From contig SADC01001227.1 in assembly GCA_004194705.1 (NCBI GenBank), forward strand, positions 1,550,001-1,614,000: a DNA stretch of 64,000 nt, read 5' to 3'. The translations under genes were made by a program, and so were the position numbers. The DNA is from Ditylenchus dipsaci. Lineage: Eukaryota; Nematoda; Chromadorea; Rhabditida; Anguinidae. A model generated the notes under the pieces. That model was given only the letters and a program-made list of their open reading frames with translations. It was not told where the DNA came from and made no database searches. This document shows, in pieces, positions 11,081 through 23,440 of the stretch (positions are counted from its first letter, which is position 1; every line of letters begins with the position of its first letter).

Positions 11081-12029
11081 GAGTGGCATGATATATTTTG
11101 GATGGCCCAAGTTAAGAATGGGTACCTTGGTCCCGCCTGTCCTTTTTGGTTTTTTCAAATTTTACCTCGCTTCACACTGTTGTTTTTTTCGAACTTGTGT
11201 TTCGTATTTTTTTCAGTTTTTTCTTGTATTCTATTGGTTTGTTCAATTAGTTCTGTTATTTTCAACTTTTTTGGCCAAATTTTCTAATTCTGATATTGAA
11301 GACTCACATTATTATGGTCAGTTTACTCATGAAAAGGTCATAAAATCAGCAAAAAAAATTTAAAAAATCGTAATTTTTTGCGTTGGTCCCCCGTATGGTC
11401 CGAAAATTAAAAATGTTCAAGTTCAGGCCAAAACCAAATTTCACGTTTTGTTTCGCATTACAGCGAGAATGTCATGCATGAGTGGAGACCAAGACAGAAA
11501 AATCAAATTTTGCAATTTTTTGCCGATTTTATGACTTTTTCATAGGTAAACCGACCAAAGTGTTGATAAGTCTAAAGCAGGTTTTGATCCTAAAATTCCT
11601 TCTACGCACTTAACAATATCATGATTTGTCTACCCGCGCAGAATATCCAAATTTGAAATCGACTACCTTGGAGTGGGTACCTACCCAATGTATTGGTATT
11701 TCGTTAAGACAAATCAAGCCGCTTTCAACACACAATTTTAGGTTGAATATTATGATTTTTCAATCCTTAGTGGTAACAAAAAAAATCGTGGACAAATTAA
11801 TCGTGGACTAATGACCTAGATCCGATGTGTTCGTATATTTTAGAGTTGGGTGATGGTTATATAACCGGTTATAAAACCGGTATTAAATGACCGACACGTG
11901 AAATGCGGTCATTTAGGCACGCTGCACCGATGGCGCATCAGCCCTCACTCATTCAGCGCCCAGCCCCACTACGTGTATATGGTGCGGCTTTGCAATGGTT
12001 GTTTGGTTACAATATTAGTTGTACATTTC
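11081..12029. other. gene-free stretch
   Basis: AT-rich sequence with GACCAAGGC-type repeat fragments. A TAGAGTTG start followed by ACCGGTTATA repeats near 11842-11890 resembles the left end of the palindrome-array elements, but no matching right end is visible. Confidence 0.4.
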
Positions 12030-12295
12030 GGCCCTTTCCGGTGATTTCGACTCAGTTTTGGCATTTTGTCCTTTCTCTATTATTCTGACCCAGTTCGAGA
12101 ATTTTGGCCGTTTTCGATCATTTTGGCCTCATTTGGCCATTCTGGCACTTTTCGGACATTTTGGCCCAGTTTGGGCGTTTTAGCCTTTTTGGGGGATTTC
12201 GGCCCATTTTTGCTATTTTGACCCGATTCCGGCATTTCGGCCCTATTCGAGCATTTTGGCCCTTTTTGGGCATTTTGTCCCAGTTTGGGCATTTA
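12030..12295. repeat. minisatellite on CATTTTGGCCC
   Basis: About a dozen degenerate units of roughly 18-20 bp based on GGCATTTTGGCCCNNTTNGGG. The open frames across it on both strands are translations of the repeat. Confidence 0.75.
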
Positions 12296-12554
12296 AAAAT
12301 TTGCCTTGGTCTCCTCTGTTGTTTTGCTAATACCCACTTTTTGGACCGATGTTTTGGATGAAATAGTCATTTGTAGCTATAACTTGTTTAAATTGTTGGC
12401 TGAAATCTTTCACCGGTCCGCGTAGGCCCGTGACAAAATTTTTTAAAAACGATGCACTTTTCATTAAACACCCTGTACAGTTGTTTCTGAGTTAATTGTA
12501 TGTGTTTAAAAAAGTGCACAATAATGAATATTTCAAAATATGCCAGGCTTGAGT

Positions 12555-14140
12555 GCAGAATCCACCCACCCCCCCCCCCCCCCGCCCCCACGGGGACTGA
12601 TCAGGTGGAGGAGATAACTTCATATTCGTGTTTCTCGACCCCGATTTCATGAGAAAGCCGCGCGTTTTTTAGTTCTGAAAAAAATTTTTTTTCGAACCAC
12701 AGGGTGGGGTATCATGGTTTTTTAGTCAAAATTTGAAAAATTTAAATTGGCGCCTTTTGAATTTAAAAGGGATTAAGGGCTGTATAGGGAGGGGGAGGGA
12801 ATTAAAGGGGGCCACTAATCACACAGGGGCCACTAACAAGAAGATGGGCAGGAGTGCACTATACCGCGAAGCCCAAAACTGTCTTAAAGCGTGTTTTTTT
12901 GATGTGTGAGCAATTAAAACATACTCAAAACGTGTTTTTAGAGTGCGGAAGGCCATTTTTGAAAAAAAAAATTTTGACCAAAATTTGACTTTTTGCCTTG
13001 GGGGACCAAGGTAAACCACCTGGAGAGGGATTTTTTACCTCGTTTTTCTTACTGAGACTGGGCAAAAAGAGTCTCTAGACGCATTTTTTGATCGAGAGCG
13101 TTGCTCGGATTCATCTCCAAGGTAAGTGAGTGCGCGCATCTCTAACTCTCAAGCCCCCTACGCCCCTCCAGGGGCGTAGGGGGCTTGGGGCTTGGAGTTG
13201 AGATGCCCACACACATATACCTTAGAGACCAAACACTCGAAAAAACTCTGGATGCATAAAAACAATGTGCATGCCAGAGTTTTTTATGCGGTAGGTCCCT
13301 GCAAGGAAAACTATGTTCAAGATCTTCTTCTTTTGAGGAGAAAAATTCAAATCCTATCTTAAATAAAGTATTCACGTACCCTCTCCAGGTGGTTTACCTT
13401 GGTCCCCCAAGGCAAAAAGTCAAATTTTGGTCAAAATTTTTTTTCCAAAAATGGCCTTCCGCACTCTAAAAACACGTTTTAAGTATGTTTTAATTGCTCA
13501 CACATCAAAAAAAACACGCTTTAAGCCAGTTTTGGGCTACGCGGTATAATGCACCTTAGCCAGAAGATGTTGAACATAGTTTTGAATACTGGGGCCTACC
13601 GCATAAATAAACTCTGGTATGCATGCTTTTTCATGCATCCAGAGTCACTTTCGAGTGATTTGTGTCTAAGGTATGTGGGTGTGCGCATCTCAACTCCAAG
13701 CCCCAAGCCCTCTACGCCCCCGAAGGGGCGTAGGGGGCTTGAGAGTTAGAGATGCGCGCACACACTTACCTTAGACATGACTCCGAGAAGTATTCTTGAC
13801 CATAAAATGCATATAGAGTCTTTTTTTGCCACAGCCCAGTTGAAAAACATGGTGAGGCAGTCGAAGAATACATATATTCACTTTTATATTGTTCTGCCAT
13901 AAAACTGGCCTCTTTTATTCCCTTCCCCTCCCAATACAGCCTTTTATCCTTTAAAATTCAAAAGGCGCCAATTTAAATTTTTCAAATTTTGACTAAAAAA
14001 CCATGATACCCCCTGTGGTTCGAAAAATTTTTTTTTTCTCAGAACCAAAAAAAACGCGCGGCTTTCTCATGAAATCGGGGTAGAGAAACACGAATAGGAA
14101 GTTATCTCTTCCACCTGATCAGTCCCCGTGGGGGGGGATT
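12555..14140. mobile_element. 1.6-kb hairpin element, CAAGCCCCC family
   Basis: Outer arms starting at a C-run plus CACGGGGACTGATCAGG (12570-12790) are inverted at 13930-14135. Inner arms around GCCTTGGGGGACCAAGGT (12985-13030) are inverted at 13378-13430. Two internal palindromes based on AAGCCCYCTACGCCCC lie at about 13150-13190 and 13700-13745. No coding capacity. A shorter copy is at 30652-31875. Confidence 0.8.
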
Positions 14141-14549
14141 CGTCACTGCAACCATATACCAGATATTGGAGAATTGTATCCATTTGAAGCTCAAATATAT
14201 GTGGGAAAAAAATTATAGCTTTGACACGGCTTTGAACGCAGTCAAAATCAGGCGGTAGGTGACTTTAAAAAATTTTACCGGAAATTTTAAAACTCGTCAA
14301 ATTTGACTAGAAAAACGAAAGCTGTGAATTGGGAAATTTCTGGGAAAATCGTTCTAAGACTAGGGGCTGGAAAGAAACCAAATCTGATATTTATGACCAT
14401 TTCATTTTCACGTCAAATGTGCTAATAATAAAAAATTACAAAAAAAATTAAAAGATCTGAGGTGACCAGGGTGGGGTTAAACTTGCTAACTCGCCAATCT
14501 CCACTTTCCTAGTGCACCACGAATTTTGGGTAAAAGTCTCCTACCACTG

Positions 14550-14788
14550 TTAAAGGGACATTGCCGTCTCCGACAACGGTTGGCCCCCGCCAATTCAACA
14601 AATCCTAATCATTGAACTTTTGTACGGAATTTTCAACTTGGTTTCTAACACAACTATGCCTAAAATAAAATTCTAGGCCCTGTTTTATTAGAAACAAAGT
14701 TAAAAAAATCAGTACAGAAGTTCAATGATTAGCCGAAAATTTTTGAATTGGCGAGGACAATCCAGAACACATCGCTATTGCCCTTTAA
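14550..14788. mobile_element. TTAA-flanked hairpin MITE, copy 1
   Basis: Bounded by TTAA at both ends. It begins TTAAAGGGACATTGCC and ends TTGCCCTTTAA. Near-symmetric arms carry CCGCCAATTCAA and CCTAATCATTGAACTT. TTAA flanks suggest a piggyBac-type target site. Homologous copies: 32715-32953 and 53132-53359. Confidence 0.7.
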
Positions 14789-15144
14789 GTTATTTAAAAA
14801 AATGGATCCCTAACTTATTTTTCAGACGCCCAAGAATTTCTCTTTAAGATCAGTGGACGTCCGATGTTTCCATCAGACGCTTAAACTCATCTTGAACGCC
14901 TAAAGCAATGGACGTCTAAGGAAGATTAGTACCGCCTGTTTTGCAAGAGATATATTTGTCATGCTCTTTACCTAGCCAACCTAGCTTCAACGATATTTTC
15001 AAAAGGGCTAGAATCTGATCAGTGACGTTGACTATGTCGTGTGAGCTTATTGCTTTTCATGGAGACACTGTGCTGTTTTATGAGGGCACATTTTTGACAG
15101 TTTAGCAGAGCGAAAAAATTGCTGTTAAACAAATGTATTCTCGC

Positions 15145-15349
15145 TAGAAACAGAAAAAGCCTTCGGGCGGGATTTCGGGACGGGATTTTCGGCCGAAAAA
15201 AATTCGGGATCGGGATCGGGATTTTGGAAAATAGCGTAAAATAGCGTTTTTAGAAATGATCGGGCGGGATTTCGGGACGGGATTTTGGCCCGAAATCGGC
15301 TCGGGCGGGATCGGGATCCCGACGGGATCCCGTCCCGTTTCTGTCTCTA
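15145..15349. mobile_element. short hAT-type element with CGGGATTT array
   Basis: Termini TAGAAACAGAAA and TTTCTGTCTCTA are inverted repeats with one mismatch. They are flanked by the 8-bp duplication ATTCTCGC (15137-15144 and 15350-15357). The interior consists of CGGGATTTCGGGACGGG-type units and inverted GATCCCGTCCCG. Confidence 0.8.
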
Positions 15350-15697
15350 ATTCTCGCTAACTAACATCTTTATGGCTCTAGTGCAGAAATTTTTGTATTT
15401 TCATTAAAAAGTTGTAATTTTCAACAGAAATTGTTTATTCTGAAGTACCCTAGTTCCCAAATGTCGAATTACTTAACAGAATTCGGAAAAGATCCTTAGA
15501 TCCTTAAGATCCTAGGCGCATTTTTTAATTTTTCGTAAATCATGTTTAAACATCTTCTAAGTGATTTTTTTGCGCTAAAAATAATAAGAGAGCTATTTTC
15601 CGACACTTTTTCGTAAAAAAAGTCGATTTTTTGGTAATTTTTTTGCCGAAATTTGACTTTTTGCTCTGGGGACCAAGGTAAAGCACCTTATATAAGG

Positions 15698-15990
15698 TAG
15701 AGCTGACGATTTGGCTTACCTCAATAACCCAATACCGATATATTCCTCTCACCCAAACCCCAATAACAATACCAATATTTTTTAAAGCGGTACCCCAATA
15801 TTTCAATACCAATATTTTCCTGAAAATTGTGACCAATATCCCAATATACCAACAACAATATACAGGGTTGTCGGCGAGAAAAATTGATCTATGAAAAAAG
15901 AATTTCGAAAAACGGGCTAGAAAAAAGTTATGGTAATTTCAAAACTACCGGATTTCTTGAAACACCCTGTATTGTTTGTCGTCGGCTCTA
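15698..15990. mobile_element. candidate palindrome-array element, no target duplication seen
   Basis: It starts TAGAGCTGACGA and ends TCGTCGGCTCTA, matching the termini of the element at 34552-35990. The interior has CAATACCAATATT repeats. The 8-bp flanks do not match each other, so the boundary or the event is uncertain. Confidence 0.5.
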
Positions 15991-16029
15991 ATTATTGTGG
16001 ATGCACTGCAGATAAAAAATCTAATAGCA

Positions 16030-16225
16030 GTCCCCATACTCCCGCGCAACACGTTGCGCGCAACACAATTTGACGCAACAAAAGTTAGTGTTGCGCGCAA
16101 CAGAGTCACGCAACACTAGTAGCGCAACACGTTTCTTGACTGTTGCGCGCAACATATTTTTTGAACAGCGCAACAAAGTAGCACAACACGCCATTTTGTT
16201 GCGCGCAACAGTGAGTAGCGCAACA
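16030..16225. repeat. array of the palindrome TTGCGCGCAAC
   Basis: Several copies of GTTGCGCGCAACA with 20-40 bp spacing, mixed with shorter half-sites GCGCAACA. The motif is a perfect palindrome. Confidence 0.75.
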
Positions 16226-17318
16226 ACAAACAAATAGCCGTTAGCTTCGATTTTTAGTTACAAATAGTTTTGATAATGACCATTAAATCTCAGGTTGGGT
16301 AGGCAAACAGGCAGGTAAGCACTCAAATCACCTATAGTGAACTCTAACAATCTCCCCGAAATTTCTAGGCATTTCGGTAAGTTTCAAATGTCTGTGCTAA
16401 TTTTTCCACATTTTTACACTACTTGTTATCACGTATTCAGTGACCTCTTCAAATTCCTTTTCACTTAAAGGGGGCGGGAAACTTTATATACGCATCGCCT
16501 TAGGTCACAAGTTCGACTACCACTGGCTGCAGACCTTATTTTTTTCTCCTTTTATTTACAAGTTTAGTTTCGAAATATAGCCAAGCTTCTAGGCTTTCAT
16601 TTGAGCTATCATACAGATGAAAAGTTAGTATAAAGTTTTAGCTAGAATTCAAAAAACGTCCAATTCGATGAAATCCTCCATAGGACTATACCAGTACTTT
16701 TCGGTAGTTTCTTAGAACTGACGTTTTTCCCCAATTTTAATTTACATACTCATTTGCAACCTTACACTCAAAATGTAGCCCTGCTTCTTGCCGTCATTTT
16801 CAGCATACGGTTTGTATGAAATAATGTGAACTGAAATCGCAAAAAATCTCAGCTCCTAGTACGCATCATTTTGGCTGGTTTCCTTTTATTTTTGTGGTTA
16901 TTTTCTCAAAACCGCAAAATTGAGGCAGTTGCTGACAGCAAGGCAGTGCTGGAAATGGTTGCAATCGATTGCTCGATGATTTTTGGACCTAAAAGTCAAA
17001 AAACTTACTAAAAAAGTAAATTAAAACACCCCAAAGGGACTAGAACTTTCGACAAAAGGCGATGCGTATATAAAGTTTCCCCTTCTTAATAATATTAATA
17101 ATATTCATAACAACTTTATCAACGCACCAACAAAAAACATCGCAGTATAACAAAAAAGAATCTGTTTGAACACTAGGCTTTCAAATAAGCTGGCGGATTG
17201 ATTTCTTCGCCAGGCTCATCTAAAATATATTGCTCCTACTTGCAAACGAAGTCACGAAGTTCAGCTGAATTATTTATGCCTTACAACCCTTTAAGTAAAC
17301 CAATATTACCTTTGCGTT
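16226..17318. other. non-coding stretch with an inverted pair
   Basis: CGGGAAACTTTATATACGCA (about 16466-16490) is inverted near 17060-17085. Next to the left copy is GGTCACAAGTTCGACTACCA, which resembles a tRNA T-arm, suggesting a degraded SINE pair. No gene seen. Confidence 0.4.
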
Positions 17319-17949
17319 TCAAGAACATTTTCTTTCCGCCACATTATCGACTTGGTGAAGGAGATCATCAACTTGCATGGCAAGAGGGAACATTTTCTTG
17401 TTGCTTTCGACGGCATCCATGAGGCGCTCAAACTCCGGATCCAGCTTTGGCTTCTTTCCACCAGGCGACTTCATCGGAGTTCGTTTCTTTGGCATAGCTG
17501 GCAACACGTTTGTCGCACGCATCCTATATTTGGTCATCAAAATTGAGTACAATCATAGGCATACTTTCTTACTGTTGATAGGATATTTTGCCTTCCATGC
17601 GCGTGCGCGTCGTTCGGTGAGTATGCGCCAGATTTTCCCAATTCTTCTTCAGCAAAGGAGCTAAACTAACAACATTCCATAAGTTTATTTAGTTTATTAG
17701 GTGAGTACCTCCGAATCGAATCTTTGGATATGTCTCAAGGAAAGATTCATTGGTAGTCAACCACACGGCTTGCTTCTTTCCAAGTCTCGGATAATCGACG
17801 TTTGTTGGATCCCATAGCGCTGGCTTGTCTTTCACCAAATCGATCACAAAGTCATTGTGCTCATCGCTGACATCTGCAGAAGTGATCTCTTCAACCACAC
17901 TCTTTTTCGCTTGCTTCTTAGTCATAGTTTCACTTAAACCACTGTACAT
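17319..17949 (-). CDS. MADF-domain protein, three exons
   Basis: Exons 17709-17949, 17573-17660 and 17319-17523 splice in phase to 177 residues with no frameshift. A basic N-terminus (TKKQAKK) precedes a MADF-like fold: [20 protein letters not shown], then [19 protein letters not shown] in exon 2. The C-terminus is basic ([16 protein letters not shown]) followed by a BESS-like helical stretch, [23 protein letters not shown] proteins bind DNA, as transcription factors or as partners of PIF/Harbinger transposases. The divergent neighbour is a hAT transposase exon, so this could be a host gene or a captured transposon partner. An internal ATG at 17925 is an alternative start. Confidence 0.7.
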
Positions 17950-18080
17950 TGGCACTAATCACTCCACTTATACCTGAACAATCTTGTAATAGGTTAAGAA
18001 CCACGTCAAGAAACACGAACTTCCAGAACTCCATAAAGGTCTGAAAAAAAGTTTTTTGAAAATTTTCGTGTTTGTTTTAG

Positions 18081-18514
18081 GCAACAGAAGTCAGATGGAA
18101 CTCAACTTATTTAATGCTAGAACGATTCCTTGCCAACAAAGCAGCCCTTTCGATTTTCACGGCCGAAGTCAAAGGGTCTCCGAGATTCTCTTCAATGCAA
18201 TGCAACTGCCAATGCAAGAAGACGAACGAAGGTCAAAAACAATGGTTGAGGTGGCAGAATACTTAGCCGAGCCGATTCAAAGCAGTTCATTAAATACATT
18301 GGTCTACTGGAAAAGAAATGCAAAGAAATGGCCAGCTCTCACAACATTGGTCCGCAAATATCTTAGTGCGCCACCTGGTTCTCAAGAAAGTGAGCGTTTC
18401 TTTTCAACTGCTGGATTCATTGTAAATGATCTCAGAAAAAGCTTAACTCCAATTAACTTGAAAATGCTGTTGTTGCTTCACCATAACCTTTCCGCCTACA
18501 ACTTTGAATATTAA
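18081..18514 (+). CDS. hAT transposase, C-terminal exon (dimerisation domain)
   Basis: This 3' exon follows the acceptor GTTTGTTTTAG and ends at TAA 18512-18514. The protein ends with the diagnostic hAT dimerisation signature: YWKRNAKKWPALTTLV, then SAPPGSQESERFFSTAG, NDLRKSL and a Leu-rich final helix. The upstream catalytic exons are not recognised in the window, so this is either the end of a fragmented element or a solo exon. It could relate to the enzyme that mobilises the 8-bp-TSD elements around it, but no matching termini were found beside it. Confidence 0.8.
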
Positions 18515-18594
18515 TAATTGCAGTCTCTTGTTGTTGTTATGATTAAGGTTGAAATAAATTACGGATGCATGTGTACAACATTAAATTTTGGCAC

Positions 18595-18740
18595 TAGGAA
18601 ATTTTTTGAATTTCTTCCGATTTCCGTCTTCCGATTTCCGATTTCCGGCAGTTTTTTTCTTCCGATTTCCGACTTCCGGTTTTGAGAATTTTCTACTTCC
18701 GGTTCCGATTTTTGTTCCGACTTTTTTTGTCTTCCGTTCC
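18595..18740. repeat. array of TTCCGATTTCCG
   Basis: Tandem TTCCGATTTCCG/TTCCGACTTCCG units just 3' of the hAT exon. Another member of the motif-array class, but without identifiable termini. Confidence 0.6.
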
Positions 18741-19519
18741 AGCCCTGATACACAGTGTGTACTACACACTGAGAGTGAGAGTGCAAGTCAGAGTGAGAGT
18801 GAAAGGAAAATCCGCTAATTGGATACGGAGCTTAACCCTACAAAATTGGAGGATCAATTAATCGGGAAGCAGGAACTATTTACAAATTATTAAGAATGAT
18901 CACTATACAAAACTCAAAAAGATTCAAACCACTACATTTGTCCGGGGATATTGTGGGCCGGGGATATTGTGTCACGTACCGCCTCACTGAGCTATGGGCC
19001 TTGAAAGTGAAAACAGCAGTGCATCTGCGGTGCGTTTTTAAGGGCGCCAGTCACCTAAGTTTGCAGTAATTCGAATGCTTTTGTCTCGAAGAGAATTTTA
19101 AATATGACCAGGGATGCCAACCCAAAATGAGAAAAAAGCGGCATTTTGAGGTAAAAAAAAAGCGGAAAAAGCGGCATTTCGTTTGTAAAAAAGCGGCAAA
19201 AAAGCAGAATTTCTAATACAACCTTTAACTTTCTCAAACCTTCTTAAATGCCAACAAATACATCAGAAATAACATTTATTCAGCAAACTCATACTTTTCT
19301 ACAGCTTTGGCTTTTTCTAACAACAGTTTCTGGCCCAAAAAATAATCGTACGCATCAACACTGTTCAACTCAAAATTACACTCGTGATCCGCACTGTCTT
19401 CGGGTTTTCCTTTCATATTTGGCCAGAGTAATTCGTGATCCACACTCTTTTTTGGGTTTTACCTACTTTTGGCCAGAGTAACCCGTCATCACCTACCTCA
19501 CACTACCTATTGTGTCTTT

Positions 19520-19710
19520 ACAGTCTCAATCGGCCCTAAACCAGTCTGATCCGGTCTGATCCAGTCCTAATCCGTCTGATCCGGTCTAATCCATCCCTGA
19601 TCCGGTCTAATCTATCCCTGATCCGTTCTGATCCATCCCTGATCCGGTCTGATCCAGCCCTGATCCAGTCTGATCCGGTATGATCCAGCCCTAATCTGGT
19701 CTGATACAGC
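19520..19710. repeat. satellite on TCTGATCCGGTCTGATCCAG
   Basis: About nine degenerate units of about 20 bp (TCTGATCCGG / CCCTGATCCAG). The 5' flank (GAGTAATTCGTGATCC) and array recur at 27590-27890 and inverted at 31895-32350. Confidence 0.75.
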
Positions 19711-19747
19711 GCTGAACCGAAAAAAGGTAAAATTTTTTATTTCTGTC

Positions 19748-20083
19748 CCAGATTTTTGTTTTGGCTAATTAGATTGAAAATTTTCAACTTTTTTTCGAAA
19801 GTTTTAACACCATCTTGTAGCCCTGCGACTCTAGTTTCTAACAAGGTATCCTTTATCGCATTATCTCTAAAATATTCAACACGAAAAGGTAAAAGTATTG
19901 TGTTGTTTTATTGTTCTGATTTGGTTCATACTTTTTACCTTTTTGTGTTGAATATTTTAGAGATAATGCAATAAAGGATACCTTGTTAGAAACTAGAGTC
20001 GCAGGGCTACAAGATGGTGTTAAAACTTTCGAAAAAAAAGTTGAAAATTTTCAATCTAATTAGCCAAAACAAAAATCTGGGAC
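19748..20083. mobile_element. hairpin MITE with GTAGCCCTGCGAYTCTAG arms
   Basis: Arms of about 150 bp begin TTGTTTTGGCTAATTAGATT and contain GTAGCCCTGCGACTCTAG and AACAAGGTATCC. The centre is AT-rich. Diverged copies lie at 37153-37520 and 49436-49975, and a solo half arm near 3530-3600. Confidence 0.75.
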
Positions 20084-22834
20084 AAAAATAAGTGAATCTG
20101 GGTCAAAAAAAAGTGAATCTGGGTCAAAAAAAGTATTGCCCACCAAAAAAGCGGCGAAATCAGCAAAAAAACGGATAAAGCCGCTTAAGCGGCATTTCAA
20201 AAATTTAAGCGGCAAAGAAGGTAAAAAAGCGGCAAATGCCGCTTAAAAGCGGTAAAATGGCATCCCAGAATATGACAGTCAATTACAGCGTTTCTGACTA
20301 GCCTCGCAAGAAAATCAGGTACGCTGGTCACGAATCTGGTGTCAGAATTCTGGATTTGATCTGATTCAAAATGAAAATTAGATTTTTATGGGTAGTAAAT
20401 GACCACAGGGGGACCAAGTCAAAAAAGCGCAAAAAATATTAAAAAAAAAACAAAAAAATAATATTTAATATGATTTGCGTTTGATTTGGGCATTATTTCA
20501 CTAAAATACCTTCAAGGTATATGAAAATAATTGCTCGGAAAATGCTTTTTATTTTCGGAAAAGTTTCATATTATGAAACACAATCCGTAAAAATGGACCA
20601 CTTCTCGAGAAAAGTTGGCCATGACGGAAAAATTAAAATTTTTTGTTCCTATCTTGTAGGCTGAACTCTGGGCAGCTCAAATTAGCTAGATTCTTTTTTA
20701 AATGATAATATAGGAGCCGAGCAATAACCATTTGAAGTTGGTCGGTCATCAAATGCCACTTTTTCACTTTACAACTTGAGATGCCTCTAGCTCCAAGTTC
20801 TCACATTCAATCCCACAGTCATTACACTTTTTTTTCGAAATTATTCAAATAATTTGGAAGAATAGGCTGAACTTTGAAAAGTTGTGATTTTGGAAAATCG
20901 TTAAGTTGAGAAAGAAACATTTCTTACATCCTTATTCCGCGTTGGCCATCCTTTATTTTATTGCATCTTGCAGCGCTGTGCGTGGGTTAAACAAAAATAG
21001 TTCAGTGGAAACTGTGGTAAAATACGCACTTGTTTAAAGTATAAATCATATTTTTGCAACTTTTCATGCAATAAGCAAAAGTTTTATTCTGACACCAGAT
21101 TTGCGTTCAGCATACCGTATATTCTCTATTAATCCCCACTCTCTAATAATCACCCACCCCCTATTTTTCGACTAGGATTTCAGAGTTAAGGCTATTTTTA
21201 ATTGACATTTTCCTGATTTTTTTTTGAGGGTTGAAAAATAATTTGAGGGTCGAAAAATAATCTTCCCATAAGGAGTAAAATTGGTCGTAAAAACTCGGAG
21301 CTGGAGGCATCTCAAGTTTTAAAGTGAACAAAAGTGGCACTTGATGATCGACCAACTTCAAATAGTTATTGCTCGGATAAGCCACACTGGCTCGCCATCT
21401 GGCAGTTGCAAAGAGCAATTTCACTCTTGCAAAACCTCTCGATTGTTTACTTTGGCTGGTTATTGCTCGGCTGAATAGACACTGGTCTATTCTTACAGAT
21501 TTTGTCTATTATTCGGTAACCATTGATATCAGCGTTAAAAATAAAACAAAAAACTTCTAAAGTGGCATCTTCTAAAATGGATAAAAATCAATGGAGCGAT
21601 GTTGGAAGACCCATCCCAGTCGATTCTTTAACACCCACTTAATAAATGGTCTTTGTCCTCCAAGCTGATTTTAAAAAAAAATTTTGATTTTTTTTCTATT
21701 TTTTTCACTGCTTTTCATAATGAAATTGTTAAGTTTCAGAAAAAAGGAACCACCAGGAAAGTATCTTAACAACCAAGATAGAGCCTGAACTACCGGAAAC
21801 CCCCTAAACGTTCAGGAAAGTACCCGAGGAGGAGGTGGGCGGTAAGTTTGTAGGCAGAAAAGTGTGCCCAGGAAGAGAACAGCCAATAGGGGAAGCGATA
21901 ACAGGAAATGTTTATCAATGGGTATATGTGATGGATTAGCACATACCCCCATTCGAGTTTCAAAATACAATAGAGGCGCCGATAGACGCCTGTGTTCCCT
22001 AGTTATTAGTAAAGAAGTGGCGAAAGAAAAAAAACGCTACTCAACACAATCAAGTCTAACGCCAAATTAGATATAATGCAAATAAAAGTAAATCATGTCA
22101 TGCAAGGAAGAAGATTTGCGAAAACAAGGCGGCATACATTTTCTTTTGCTCAACAAAAACTTGTATTTGATCATTTTATTTGCTCATTTCGGTTTTCTGT
22201 TTAGCGTGATTTCCTCCAAATTTTAAAGAAGATCTAGATAAGCTTTCAGTACGGGAATTTTAAGCATCCGAAGACGAAATAATATTAAAAATTAACCTAA
22301 ATTCTAGAAGTGCTGTTGATGTGGTCGCTAGTTTTCCACCTCTCTAACCGGGTAAATTTTTAGTCTTTTTTTAATTTTCGAGTTAATTTTGATTTTATTT
22401 CGTGCTTTTGATTTCAAAATTTGGGTATCGAAAATTCTTTTAGCATTTGGTAACGGTGGGCGATGGTGAATTCATCTACACCTAATACATCTACATTTTG
22501 GCATTCTGTTTGTGACACTACAAATTAATTTTTTTCTTCAAAATACCACTTTTATCTAATTGTTTTATTAGCCATTTTGGAATTGGATTGATTCATTGGG
22601 GTTTTCCCATTATCGGGACCACCTTTAACTGCTTTCCGTTTTTTTTGTTTGACCACGCTCAATGCAACATAAAATGAATGAGGGTTGCTCTGCCCATAAT
22701 ACTTTATCGCGTTACCGATAGGAAGCAAAAAGTAGTGAGGGGGTACTGTAGGACTTGTTATGTGTCATCGATACACCGATAAAAGTGAAAGCACAGCACT
22801 ATCTTGGGATTAAGAAAGAACGTAAAGTTAGAAA
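20084..22834. other. gene-free repeat-rich stretch
   Basis: An inverted pair of about 90 bp (20707-20795 with 21290-21375) shares GCTCGAAG/GCATCTCAAG-type sequence and GACCAACTTCAAATGG. A Helitron-like 3' end, GGCGCC-GATA-GACGCC followed by CTAG, lies at 21976-22002. No gene recognised. Confidence 0.45.
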
Positions 22835-23142
22835 TTAAAAGTTGAAAAATTTGCGAGATAAATTATTGGTGATTACAGCATAAACTCTTAAACAAAAACG
22901 AGGAACAGTTCCTACTGGCTTTAGTTTCCACCTCCGATTAAAGTATAATAATGCTCTACGCCACGTGAAGGCACCGTTGAATTCAGAGCAACCGCGAAAG
23001 GCAAGGTCGAACCTTGATTTTGTTTCTAAGGTGGCGCCACTGTACGCTATGAGCCTATCTAACGTCCAGCAGAGCAAAGGATTTCGTGGGCTTTTTGCCC
23101 CGCTTTTACCATGACAATCAAGGTCACGATCCTCAGCGAGCA

Positions 23143-23440
23143 CTAAAAGTAAACTAAAGCTATGACTGCGTCTGAAAAAATACCTTGCGATGAAGTAGAA
23201 GAGTTGATTGTTACACTTCCTAGATTAATTGCTATCGCTTTCAAAAAATCCACCTTTGTTGGAATCTCATGGTAGCGGCCAACAACCTTTTTGATCCGCT
23301 CATTTGCATGTCGATAAGCCATACCTCTTTTTGGTGTGTTCTCGCACGTCCAATATGCCGCTACTCGCTGCTGAGACAAAGCAAATTCCTTTCGGAGCCC
23401 TTCAATAAGCTTCCAGATTGTCGGATGAGATGCTGCCATG
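23143..23440 (-). pseudogene. MULE transposase C-terminal fragment
   Basis: After an acceptor-like TTTTGGCAG the frame reads HPTIWKLIEGLRKEFALSQQ, then RHANERIKKVVGRYHEI and FLKAIAINLG. This order (HPxIWxFIExLKxE, RxxNERI, LxxIAxNL) is the C-terminal end of MULE/FLYWCH transposases. Upstream catalytic exons are absent from the next kilobase, so this is a solo 3' fragment, possibly of the family at 60-1111. Confidence 0.65.

Noticed and set aside
16030..16225. CRISPR array
   Set aside because: Spacers are not unique or of constant length, repeats are degenerate and the genome is eukaryotic.
22835..23143. 102-codon minus-strand frame next to the MULE fragment
   Set aside because: No recognisable family, no splice support and composition like the surrounding DNA.
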